From Flavobacterium chryseum (GTDB taxonomy: Bacteria; Bacteroidota; Bacteroidia; Flavobacteriales; Flavobacteriaceae), in assembly GCF_004362015.1 (NCBI RefSeq), contig NZ_SNWW01000013.1, forward strand, positions 30,781 through 94,780: a stretch of 64,000 bases of DNA, given 5' to 3'. The notes beneath the pieces were generated by a model, which saw only the letters and a list, made by a program, of their open reading frames with translations, searched no databases and had not been told where the DNA came from. The position numbers were made by a program, and so were the translations under genes. The first letter of the stretch is position 1; each line of letters begins with the position of its first letter. Of the stretch, positions 23,899-31,481 are shown piece after piece.

Positions 23899-25533
23899 TT
23901 ATTTTTCGATTTCTCTCATCGAATCCATTTTCTTGTGTGCTAAGAAACCGGCAACATCTTCAAAATGTTCTTTCACTCGTTTGTTTCCAAATTCGAAAAC
24001 CTTTGTTGCTAAACCGTCAAGGAAATCACGATCGTGAGAAACCAGGATTAAAGTTCCGTCAAAATCACGAAGTGCGTCTTTAATAATATCTTTTGTCTTC
24101 ATATCAAGGTGATTTGAAGGCTCATCCAGAATTAATAAGTTAACCGGTTCCAGTAATAATTTTATCATTGCTAAACGCGTTTTTTCTCCTCCTGAAAGTA
24201 CTTTTACTTTTTTGGTAATATCATCGCCCTGAAACATAAAGGCTCCAAGAATATTTTTGATTTGAGTTCGAACATCTCCAACAGCAATGTTATCAATAGT
24301 TTCGAAAATGGTAGCATTTTCATCTAATAATGAAGCCTGGTTTTGAGCAAAATACCCAATTTGAGAATTATGACCAATTTCAACACTTCCTTCATCAATG
24401 CCAATTTCTTTCATTATGGCTTTGATCATAGTCGATTTTCCTTCTCCATTTTTACCAACGAAAGCTACTTTTTGACCTCTTTCGATCACGATATTAGCAT
24501 CTTTAAAAACGACATGATCTCCGTAAGATTTCGTTAGATCTTTCACCACAACAGGATATTGCCCTGAACGTGCAGCCGGTGGGAATTTTAATTTTAATGC
24601 TGAATTATCTACTTCATCAACCTGTACAATAACAAGTTTTTCCAGCATTTTAACTCGGGATTGAACGGCATCTGTTTTAGAAAATGTTCCTTTAAAACGG
24701 TCAATAAACGCTCTGTTATCAGCAATCATTCTTTGTTGTTCATCGTATGCTTTTTGCTGGTGTACACGACGGTCTTTTCTTAGTTCTAAGTAGTGAGAGT
24801 ATTTTGCTTTGTAATCGTAAATTCTTCCCATTGTAACTTCAATAGTACGATTTGTAATATTATCTACAAATGCTCTATCGTGCGAAATTACCACAACTGC
24901 TTTTGCTGAATTTATCAAAAACTCTTCTAACCATTGAATACTTTCAATATCCATGTGATTGGTTGGCTCATCCAGTAAAATCAAATCCGGTTTTTGCAAT
25001 AAAATTTTAGCCAATTCGATACGCATTCTCCATCCTCCTGAAAATTCTGAAGTCTGGCGTGTAAAATCTTCACGTTCAAAACCTAAACCAATTAATATTT
25101 TTTCAACTTCAGCTTCGTAATTTACTTCTTCGATAGCATAAAATTTCTCGCTTAAGTCTGAAACTCTTTCGATTAATTTCATGTAAGCATCACTTTCATA
25201 ATCTGTACGAACGGTTAATTGTTCGTTGATTTCATCAATTTCGGCTTTCATTTTAAAAATCTCACCAAAAGCTTTTGATGCTTCTTCCATTACAGTCGAT
25301 CCGTCTTTCGTCAATAAATGCTGAGGCAGATAAGCCACAACAGCATCTTTTGGAGTCGAAATGCTTCCGGTAGAAGGTTTGCTTTGACCTGCAATTATTT
25401 TTAAAAGTGTCGATTTTCCCGCACCATTTTTACCCATAAGGGCAATTTTATCATTTTCATTGATAGCAAAAGAAACATCGCTAAATAATGTAGTTCCACC
25501 AAACTGAACCGAAATATCGTTAACTGTAATCAT
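23899..25533 (-). CDS. ABC-F family ATPase (YbiT-like)
   Basis: 544 residues with two ABC nucleotide-binding domains and no membrane segments. Domain 1 has Walker A GKNGAGKST at about 34-42, the signature SGGWRMRIELAKILL and Walker B LILLDEPTNHMD. Domain 2 has GKNGEGKST near 355, the signature LSGGEKTRLAMIKLL and LLILDEPSNHLD. A charged linker (LRKDRRVHQQKAYDEQQRM) joins them, as in ABC-F proteins that act on the ribosome. It may ease stalled translation or give resistance to ribosome-targeting drugs; the substrate state is not deducible. It has its own promoter at 25598-25627. Confidence 0.93.
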   Translation of the reverse strand: MITVNDISVQFGGTTLFSDVSFAINENDKIALMGKNGAGKSTLLKIIAGQSKPSTGSISTPKDAVVAYLPQHLLTKDGSTVMEEASKAFGEIFKMKAEIDEINEQLTVRTDYESDAYMKLIERVSDLSEKFYAIEEVNYEAEVEKILIGLGFEREDFTRQTSEFSGGWRMRIELAKILLQKPDLILLDEPTNHMDIESIQWLEEFLINSAKAVVVISHDRAFVDNITNRTIEVTMGRIYDYKAKYSHYLELRKDRRVHQQKAYDEQQRMIADNRAFIDRFKGTFSKTDAVQSRVKMLEKLVIVQVDEVDNSALKLKFPPAARSGQYPVVVKDLTKSYGDHVVFKDANIVIERGQKVAFVGKNGEGKSTMIKAIMKEIGIDEGSVEIGHNSQIGYFAQNQASLLDENATIFETIDNIAVGDVRTQIKNILGAFMFQGDDITKKVKVLSGGEKTRLAMIKLLLEPVNLLILDEPSNHLDMKTKDIIKDALRDFDGTLILVSHDRDFLDGLATKVFEFGNKRVKEHFEDVAGFLAHKKMDSMREIEK

Positions 25534-25597
25534 TTAGATTTTTAGATTTTTAGACTGCTTAGATTTTTAGATCTTTCAGCATGTATTTTTGAAAGCG

Positions 25598-25627
25598 CAA
25601 AGATAGATTAATTAGATAATTAGGCAA
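25598..25627 (-). promoter_or_regulatory. Promoter of the ABC-F gene
   Basis: On the minus strand TTG (25627-25625), 19 bases, TATCTTTG (25605-25598). A full match, giving a leader of about 60 bases made of TAGATTTTTAGA-type repeats. Confidence 0.78.
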
Positions 25628-25645
25628 TTAGATTTTTAGATTATT

Positions 25646-25784
25646 AGACTTCTTAGATTTTTAGATTGTTGGATTTTACAGTAGACTTAAAAAAAAGCTT
25701 CACAAAAATAAATCTTGCAAAGCTTTTCGTAATCATTTCTATTATAGTCTAAGAAGTCTAACAATCTAAAAATCTAAGAAGTCT
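25646..25784. repeat. Long inverted repeat of TTAGATTTTTAGA type
   Basis: 25646-25670 (AGACTTCTTAGATTTTTAGA plus TTGTT) and 25760-25784 are perfect 25-nt reverse complements, 89 bases apart. The interior holds an AAAAAGCTT...AAGCTTTTC hairpin near 25689-25728. It lies between the GlmU-like gene and the ABC-F gene. Shorter TAGATTTT repeats also occur at 25535-25570 and 54993-55020. Confidence 0.8.
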
Positions 25785-25790
25785 TAAAAA

Positions 25791-26966
25791 TCAATCCTTT
25801 CTCCATTTTTTAGTTTCCTCAAAAATGTGTTCTAATATTGCTGATTCGGTTTCGTCGAATTCTACATTTCTTCGTCCCATCACTAATTTTGCAGTTTCAA
25901 AAGCTTTTTTAGTTACGTAAGTTGTAAAACCCGCTGCGCCGCCCCAAGAGAAACTCGGAACAAAACTTCTAGGAAAACCAGATCCAAAAATATTGGCACT
26001 TACTCCAACAACAGTTCCGGTATTAAACATCGTATTGATACCGCATTTACTGTGATCTCCCATCATTAAGCCACAAAACTGAAGTCCGGTTTTTGCAAAA
26101 CCTTCGGTTTCGTAGCTCCATAATTTTACTTCTTCGTAGTTATTTTTCAGGTTTGAGTTGTTGCTGTCAGCTCCAATATTACACCATTCACCTAAAACAG
26201 AATCTCCAAGAAATCCGTCATGTCCTTTGTTGGAATTTTGAAATACAACCGAATTTTTAACTTCTCCTCCTATTCTTGATCCTGGCCCAACGGTTGTTGC
26301 TCCGTAAACCTTCGCATTTAGTTTTACTTGTGCATTTTCGCATAAGGCAAACGGGCCTCGAATTACGGTACCTTCCATAATTTCGGTATTCTTACCTATA
26401 TATATAGGTCCTGTTGAAGCATTTAAAGTTACAAACTCTAATTTTGCTCCTTCTTCTATAAAAATATTCTCGGGTGCAATAACGTTTACACTTTTAGGAA
26501 TCGGCTGTGATTTTCTATCTTCTGTCAAATAAAGAAAGTCAGCACGAATTGCTGCATCATTTTTAGAGAAAATATCCCAGGTGTGTTCTACTGTAAGAAC
26601 ATCTTCATTATATTGAATAATTTCATACGAATCAAAATCGACTTCTTCCTGGTTTTCAGTTGTAAAAAAAGCAATTACATCATCACCTTTAAGGATTGCC
26701 TGATTTTCTTTTAAATCAGAAACCAGTTCAGCAAGCGTATCATTTGGTAAATACGCTGCGTTTATCATTACATTTTCTTCCATTTCTACCATTGGGAATT
26801 TGGCAGACAAATAATCTTCGGTTATAGTAGTGATGGTTGAACCTAAACGCGCTTCCCATTTTTGACGAATGGTCATAATTCCGATTAAAATATCAGCGAC
26901 CGGACGTGTAAAAGTAAAAGGTAATAAAGCATTCCGGACGGAACCGTCAAAAAGAATGTAGTTCAT
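25791..26966 (-). CDS. GlmU-like sugar nucleotidyltransferase (Bacteroidota type)
   Basis: 391 residues. The N-terminal half begins NYILFDGSVRNALLPFTFTRPVADILIG, typical of the Bacteroidota GlmU-related family (TIGR03991 type), in which the nucleotidyl-transfer core is shortened. From about residue 165 it becomes a left-handed beta helix with hexapeptide-like repeats (IYIGKNTEIMEGTVI, VYGATTVGPGSRIG, CGINTMFNTGTVVGV), as in acetyltransferases. It probably supplies UDP-GlcNAc for the cell wall. The type B L31 gene is next upstream, a pairing often seen in Bacteroidota. A -7 box TAACTTTG lies at 27017-27010 on the minus strand. Confidence 0.87.
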   Translation of the reverse strand: MNYILFDGSVRNALLPFTFTRPVADILIGIMTIRQKWEARLGSTITTITEDYLSAKFPMVEMEENVMINAAYLPNDTLAELVSDLKENQAILKGDDVIAFFTTENQEEVDFDSYEIIQYNEDVLTVEHTWDIFSKNDAAIRADFLYLTEDRKSQPIPKSVNVIAPENIFIEEGAKLEFVTLNASTGPIYIGKNTEIMEGTVIRGPFALCENAQVKLNAKVYGATTVGPGSRIGGEVKNSVVFQNSNKGHDGFLGDSVLGEWCNIGADSNNSNLKNNYEEVKLWSYETEGFAKTGLQFCGLMMGDHSKCGINTMFNTGTVVGVSANIFGSGFPRSFVPSFSWGGAAGFTTYVTKKAFETAKLVMGRRNVEFDETESAILEHIFEETKKWRKD

Positions 26967-27073
26967 AAATTAAATTTAATATTGTTAAAATTGAGTTGGT
27001 TACCGGATTCAAAGTTACAAATATTTATGGGTTTGATTAAATTTACATTTATTGCAACTAAGAAAATAATTAA

Positions 27074-27224
27074 CCGCAAAGCGCGAAAAGATTTTTTTAT
27101 CTGATAGTATGTTCATAAACACAAAGTTCGCAAAGCTAAATAAACACAAAGCTTTGCGTCCCCAAGCTTAGGGATGCCCTTTTTAGAAAAACCCTAATAG
27201 AAAAAAACTTTGCGCACTTTGCGG
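27074..27224. repeat. Inverted repeat element with CGCAAAG motifs
   Basis: CCGCAAAGCGCGAAAAG at 27074-27090 pairs with CTTTGCGCACTTTGCGG at 27208-27224 (two mismatches in 17). Inside lie the shorter pair CGCAAAGC (27130-27137) and GCTTTGCG (27151-27158). It fills the space between the GlmU-like gene and rpmE2. Confidence 0.75.
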
Positions 27225-27244
27225 ATAAATTTAAAATTATGCAT

Positions 27245-27276
27245 AAAAAAAGCCTTCCGATTGGAAGGCTTTTGTA
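27245..27276 (-). terminator. Intrinsic terminator of the L31 gene
   Basis: AAAAGCCTTCC and GGAAGGCTTTT with a 4-base loop. The plus-strand A run becomes the T run on the minus strand. It lies 20 bases after the stop. Confidence 0.88.
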
Positions 27277-27295
27277 TAAATAAAAACAGCTTTTA

Positions 27296-27547
27296 TTATT
27301 TAGCGTGTTTTGCATATTTAGTTTTGAATTTATCAATACGTCCTGCAGTATCGATAAGTTTAGATTTACCAGTATAAAAAGGGTGAGATGTTCTAGAAAT
27401 CTCCATTTTTACAACTGGATACTCAACTCCGTCAACTTCAATTGTTTCTCTTGTATCTGCAGTAGATTTAGTAATAAAAACTTCGTCATTCGACATGTCT
27501 TTAAATGCAACTAATCTGTAATTTTCTGGGTGAATTCCTTTTTTCAT
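27296..27547 (-). CDS. rpmE2: 50S ribosomal protein L31 type B
   Basis: 83 residues: MKKGIHPENYRLVAFKDMSN, then TKSTADTRETIEVDGVEYPV and SHPFYTGKSKLIDTAGRIDKF. This is the type B (C-minus) form, with no cysteines, so it does not need zinc. In bacteria with two L31 genes this form replaces the zinc form when zinc is low. No second copy is visible in the window. The transcript leader is about 110 bases and contains a small hairpin. Confidence 0.97.
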   Translation of the reverse strand: MKKGIHPENYRLVAFKDMSNDEVFITKSTADTRETIEVDGVEYPVVKMEISRTSHPFYTGKSKLIDTAGRIDKFKTKYAKHAK

Positions 27548-27588
27548 CTTTTCTTTTATTTATTGTTTAGAGCATTTTTATTTTGAAG

Positions 27589-27692
27589 CTTTTTCATGGT
27601 TAGAAAAAGGTGTAAACAACTAATACTCTTTTTTGTTTAAAACTTTTAATTATTTTGAGTTTGCAAATTTACAATTCTTTTTTAATATTCAA
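27589..27692 (-). promoter_or_regulatory. rpmE2 promoter and leader hairpin
   Basis: On the minus strand TTG (27692-27690), 18 bases, TAAATTTG (27671-27664). In the leader, CTTTTTC (27589-27595) pairs with GAAAAAG (27603-27609) across a 7-base loop, about 40 bases before the start codon. Autoregulation by L31 is possible but not shown. Confidence 0.65.
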
Positions 27693-27796
27693 ATGTTTAG
27701 CACACTTTTTTTTAGTAAAATTCAAAAAGCTTTTTTTACGTTCGATTATATTGGGAATTGCTATATTTGTGGATTAATTTTAAAACATATAGAAAT

Positions 27797-28327
27797 ATGA
27801 TTAATGAAGTTATAAAAAAGAATGGAATTACATATGGTGTGATGATCGGAATTGCATCTGCACTAATTACTGCTACAATTTATGCAGTCGATTTGAATCT
27901 ATTTGTTTCATGGTGGTTTGGATTGCTTGGTTTAGCAATAAACGTAACGATATCAATCATTTTACTTTCTAAAACTAAGAAAGAATTAAACGGAATTTTT
28001 CCTTTCAAAGAAGCCTTTACCACTTACTTTATTGCAGCGGTAATTGGTATTTTAATTTCTACTATATTCAATATTGTTTTATTTAATGTTATTGATCCGG
28101 GCGCAAAAGATACTTTAAGCGAAATCATGATTAAATATACAGTTGGAATGCTGCAAAAATTTGGAACTCCGGCTTCTACAATCAATGAGACTATCGCAAA
28201 AATGAAAATAACAAATCCATATTCTACTATCGAATTAGTTAAAGGGTCTGTTTTCGCAATTGTAATCTGTGCTATTTTCGGATTAATTTTCGCGGCATTT
28301 TTTAAAAGCAAATCTACACAAGAATAA
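27797..28327 (+). CDS. DUF4199 family membrane protein
   Basis: 176 residues from ATG at 27797. It has four hydrophobic segments: YGVMIGIASALITATIYAV, SWWFGLLGLAINVTISIILL, TYFIAAVIGILISTIFNIVL and SVFAIVICAIFGLIFAAFF. The layout and the FPFKEAFTTYF motif match DUF4199. The longer frame beginning at 27758 runs through a TATATTTG -7 box at about 27763 and is rejected. The GT2 gene begins 7 bases after its stop, so the pair is an operon. In Bacteroidota these two are regular neighbours. The function is not known. Confidence 0.85.
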   Translation: MINEVIKKNGITYGVMIGIASALITATIYAVDLNLFVSWWFGLLGLAINVTISIILLSKTKKELNGIFPFKEAFTTYFIAAVIGILISTIFNIVLFNVIDPGAKDTLSEIMIKYTVGMLQKFGTPASTINETIAKMKITNPYSTIELVKGSVFAIVICAIFGLIFAAFFKSKSTQE

Positions 28328-28334
28328 AAAATAA

Positions 28335-29282
28335 ATGAATTTATCTATACTTATACCGCTTCTAAACGAAGAGGAATCACTTCAAGAACTCTATACCTGG
28401 ATTATTAAAGTGATGGACTCTAACAATTACTCTTATGAAATCATTTTTGTAGATGATGGTAGTACAGATGATTCCTGGAATATTATTGAAGGTTTTTCTA
28501 ATGAAAATTCGAATGTAAAAGGCATTCGTTTCATGAAAAACTTTGGAAAATCTCAAGCCCTTCACGCTGGTTTTGCCAAAGCGAAAGGTGACGTTATTAT
28601 TACTATGGATGCCGATTTGCAGGACAGTCCGGACGAAATTCCGGGATTGTATGAAATGATTACGGCTGAAAAATTTGATTTGGTTTCGGGCTGGAAAAAG
28701 AAACGTTACGACTCTGTTGTGGCAAAAAACCTTCCTTCGAAATTATTCAATTGGGCGGCAAGAAAAACTTCCGGTGTTGAATTGAATGATTTTAACTGCG
28801 GATTAAAAGCGTATAAAAATACGGTTGTAAAAAACATTGAAGTTTCGGGCGAAATGCACCGCTATATTCCGGTTTTGGCGAAAAATGCCGGTTTTAATAA
28901 AATTGGAGAAAAAGTCGTAATTCACCAGGCTCGTAAATATGGCGAAACCAAATTTGGAATGGATCGTTTTATAAACGGTTTTCTCGATTTGATTACGATT
29001 TGGTTTTTGTCAAGATTCGGAAAAAGACCGATGCACCTATTTGGTTTATTAGGCTCTATCATGTTTTTAATTGGATTTTTACTGGCTTTATATTTGGGAA
29101 TCGATAAATTATTTATTCACAAAGCCAGCAGGTTAATTACAGAAAGACCCCATTTTTATTTATCAATTACATCAATGATAATAGGAACACAATTGTTTTT
29201 AGCCGGATTTTTAGGAGAAATTATTTTGCGCACTAAAAGCAATGAAGCACGTTATAAAGTAGCCCGAGAGGTTAACTTTTAA
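28335..29282 (+). CDS. GtrB/DPM1-like family 2 glycosyltransferase
   Basis: 315 residues. The N-terminal GT-A domain has SILIPLLNEEESL, VDDGSTDDS (about 39-47) and MDADLQDSP, whose DAD (92-94) binds the metal and sugar nucleotide. Two membrane segments near residues 235-260 and 275-300 mark it as a polyprenyl-phosphate glycosyltransferase of the GtrB/ArnC type. It would move a sugar from a nucleotide donor to undecaprenyl phosphate at the inner face of the cytoplasmic membrane. The sugar is unknown. Co-transcribed with DUF4199; a terminator follows. Confidence 0.9.
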   Translation: MNLSILIPLLNEEESLQELYTWIIKVMDSNNYSYEIIFVDDGSTDDSWNIIEGFSNENSNVKGIRFMKNFGKSQALHAGFAKAKGDVIITMDADLQDSPDEIPGLYEMITAEKFDLVSGWKKKRYDSVVAKNLPSKLFNWAARKTSGVELNDFNCGLKAYKNTVVKNIEVSGEMHRYIPVLAKNAGFNKIGEKVVIHQARKYGETKFGMDRFINGFLDLITIWFLSRFGKRPMHLFGLLGSIMFLIGFLLALYLGIDKLFIHKASRLITERPHFYLSITSMIIGTQLFLAGFLGEIILRTKSNEARYKVAREVNF

Positions 29283-29296
29283 CATTTAATATAAAC

Positions 29297-29332
29297 AATG
29301 ATGTTCCTGAACCTTTCGGGAACATCATTTCT
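29297..29332 (+). terminator. Intrinsic terminator of the GT2 operon
   Basis: AATGATGTTCC and GGAACATCATT form a strong stem, followed by TCTTTTT. Confidence 0.88.
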
Positions 29333-29436
29333 TTTTCTCAAAAACAATAAAAGATAAAGTTTTTCGATAATTATCGAGAAGCAGGATTATTCCTTAAAAA
29401 TCTTATCTTTAATTAAAACATTAAAAAAACATTTAC

Positions 29437-31164
29437 ATGAATATAGCACCTAATATATTAAATGCTGTAAACGAATGGTTGACACCTACATTTGATAATG
29501 AGACACAAGCGGCTGTTAAAGAATTAATGACTACGTCACCAAAAGAACTTGAAGAAAGTTTTTATAAAAACCTGGAATTTGGAACCGGCGGAATGCGCGG
29601 TGTGATGGGCGTTGGAAACAACAGAATCAATAAATATACACTTGGAAAAAACACGCAGGGTCTTTCAGATTATTTGCATGAAGTTTTCCCAAACCAACCT
29701 TTAAAAGTTGTTATTGCTTATGATTGTCGTCATAACAGTAATACTTTGGCAAAGGTTGTAGCTGATGTTTTCTCAGCAAACGGAATTTACGTTTATTTAT
29801 TTTCAGACTTACGACCAACTCCGGAATTATCTTTTGCACTTAAATACCTTGGCTGTCAATGCGGAATTGTTCTTACAGCGTCGCACAATCCACCGGAATA
29901 TAACGGATACAAAGTGTACTGGCAAGATGGTGGGCAAATTGTTCCGCCGGAAGATGCAGCTATTATTAACGTAATCGAAAATCTTGATTACGATAAAATT
30001 AAATTCAACGCAAACGAAAGCCTGATTGAATATATCGATACTGAAATTGACAAAGTTTTTGTAAAATCGTCTATAGAAAATGCCAGTTTTAATACTCCGG
30101 CTGAGGCTAAAGATAATTTGCATATCGTTTTTACATCATTGCACGGAACGTCTATAAAATCTATTCCTGATACTTTATCTCAGGCGGGTTACAAAAATGT
30201 ACATATCGTTCCTGAGCAAGCGGTTCCTGATGGAAATTTCCCAACGGTAAAATCTCCAAACCCGGAAGAGCCTGAAGCTTTGACTATGGCTTTGGCATTG
30301 GCTGATAAAACCAATTCTGATATTGTTGTAGGAACCGATCCTGATTGCGACCGTTTAGGCGTTGCGGTTAGAAATAACGATGGCAAAATGATTTTGCTTA
30401 ACGGAAACCAAACGATGGTTTTGATGACTTCTTTTCTATTAAAACAATGGAAAAAAGCCGGCAAAATTAACGGAAAACAATTCGTTGGTTCAACTATTGT
30501 TTCTACTCCAATGATGATGGAATTAGCCACAAGTTATGGTGTTGAATGCAAAGTTGGCTTAACCGGTTTTAAATGGATTGCTAAAATGATTAAAGATTTT
30601 CCTGAACTTCAATTTATTGGCGGTGGCGAGGAAAGTTTTGGTTTTATGGTTGGTGATGCGGTTAGAGATAAAGATGCTGTTGCCGCTACATTATTAATAT
30701 GTGAAGTTGCAGCGCAGGCAAAAGCTGCCGGAAGCAGTGTTTATAAAGAACTTCTTCAGCTTTATGTTGAAAATGGGTTTTATAAAGAATTCTTAGTGTC
30801 ATTAACCAAAAAAGGAATGGAAGGTTTACAGGAAATTAATCAGATGATGATTGATTTGCGCGAGAATCCTTTGAAAGAAATTAACGGACAACGTGTAATT
30901 ATGGTTGAAGATTATCAGTCATCAATTGCTTTGAATTTATTGTCTGGTGAAGAAACAACAATGGACATTCCGAAATCGAATGTATTGATTTATTATACCG
31001 AAGACGGTTCGAAAATTTGTGCAAGACCAAGCGGAACGGAACCAAAAATCAAATTCTACATCAGCGTTAATGCTGCATTAGAATCGGTTGAAGATTTTGA
31101 TGCTGCAGAAAGTTTCTTAGACCAAAAAATACAAAATATCATTGCCGGGATGCAATTGAATTAA
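29437..31164 (+). CDS. Phosphohexomutase (phosphoglucomutase/phosphomannomutase)
   Basis: 575 residues with the four domains of the alpha-D-phosphohexomutase family. The catalytic phosphoserine is Ser149 in TASHNPPEYNG. The Mg loop is GTDPDCDRLGVAV, the sugar-specificity loop GGGEESFGF and the phosphate loop RPSGTEPKIKFY. It interconverts sugar 1- and 6-phosphates. The longer form and the GGGEESFG loop suit the PGM2/phosphopentomutase-like branch, so glucose is most likely and mannose or pentose are possible. It stands alone, with a terminator upstream and another downstream. Confidence 0.93.
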   Translation: MNIAPNILNAVNEWLTPTFDNETQAAVKELMTTSPKELEESFYKNLEFGTGGMRGVMGVGNNRINKYTLGKNTQGLSDYLHEVFPNQPLKVVIAYDCRHNSNTLAKVVADVFSANGIYVYLFSDLRPTPELSFALKYLGCQCGIVLTASHNPPEYNGYKVYWQDGGQIVPPEDAAIINVIENLDYDKIKFNANESLIEYIDTEIDKVFVKSSIENASFNTPAEAKDNLHIVFTSLHGTSIKSIPDTLSQAGYKNVHIVPEQAVPDGNFPTVKSPNPEEPEALTMALALADKTNSDIVVGTDPDCDRLGVAVRNNDGKMILLNGNQTMVLMTSFLLKQWKKAGKINGKQFVGSTIVSTPMMMELATSYGVECKVGLTGFKWIAKMIKDFPELQFIGGGEESFGFMVGDAVRDKDAVAATLLICEVAAQAKAAGSSVYKELLQLYVENGFYKEFLVSLTKKGMEGLQEINQMMIDLRENPLKEINGQRVIMVEDYQSSIALNLLSGEETTMDIPKSNVLIYYTEDGSKICARPSGTEPKIKFYISVNAALESVEDFDAAESFLDQKIQNIIAGMQLN

Positions 31165-31197
31165 TAAAAATGAGTGACAAACTCTTTTTAAATACAT

Positions 31198-31230
31198 TTC
31201 AATTTTGCTCACAGCGTGTTCAAAATTGAA
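31198..31230. repeat. Hairpin after the phosphohexomutase gene
   Basis: TTCAATTTTG (31198-31207) and CAAAATTGAA (31221-31230) are perfect 10-bp arms with a 13-base loop. It is not directly followed by a T run. Confidence 0.6.
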
Positions 31231-31245
31231 TTTATATTATATTTG

Positions 31246-31290
31246 AACTCTTATTTATATTGGAAACAATGTAAATAAGAGTTTTTTTTT
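31246..31290 (+). terminator. Intrinsic terminator upstream of the msbA-like gene
   Basis: AACTCTTATTTATATT and a near-complement AATGTAAATAAGAGTT, then nine or more T. A TATATTTG at 31238-31245 touches its left edge. Confidence 0.8.
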
Positions 31291-31481
31291 ATAAAAATAA
31301 GCTAAAAGAAGACGAAAATAATTCAATTGGATTAATTTTGTCCAGTGAAAAATCACCAGAATAATTAGTTATCCATGCTGTCAATGATTAACAAATCAAG
31401 CATAGCGCATTTAATCAATTATCTAAAAAAAATAGTACTGGAAAAATACAATTGCAAAAGAAAAAATAACATCTACAATAA

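Larger units (their letters stand above)
31165..31481. other. 317-base intergenic region
   Basis: It holds the hairpin at 31198-31230, the terminator at 31246-31290 and a possible -7 box TAATTTTG at 31333-31340 that would give a leader of about 135 bases for the msbA-like gene. No gene is seen. Confidence 0.6.

Noticed and set aside
27136..27336. Minus-strand 66-codon frame
   Set aside because: It runs through the CGCAAAG repeat, the rpmE2 terminator and the end of rpmE2.
31238..31290. TATATTTG directly before a terminator, as a possible small RNA gene
   Set aside because: The hairpin starts immediately at the -7 box, leaving no room for a normal transcript. The box probably belongs to AT-rich sequence of the terminator stem.
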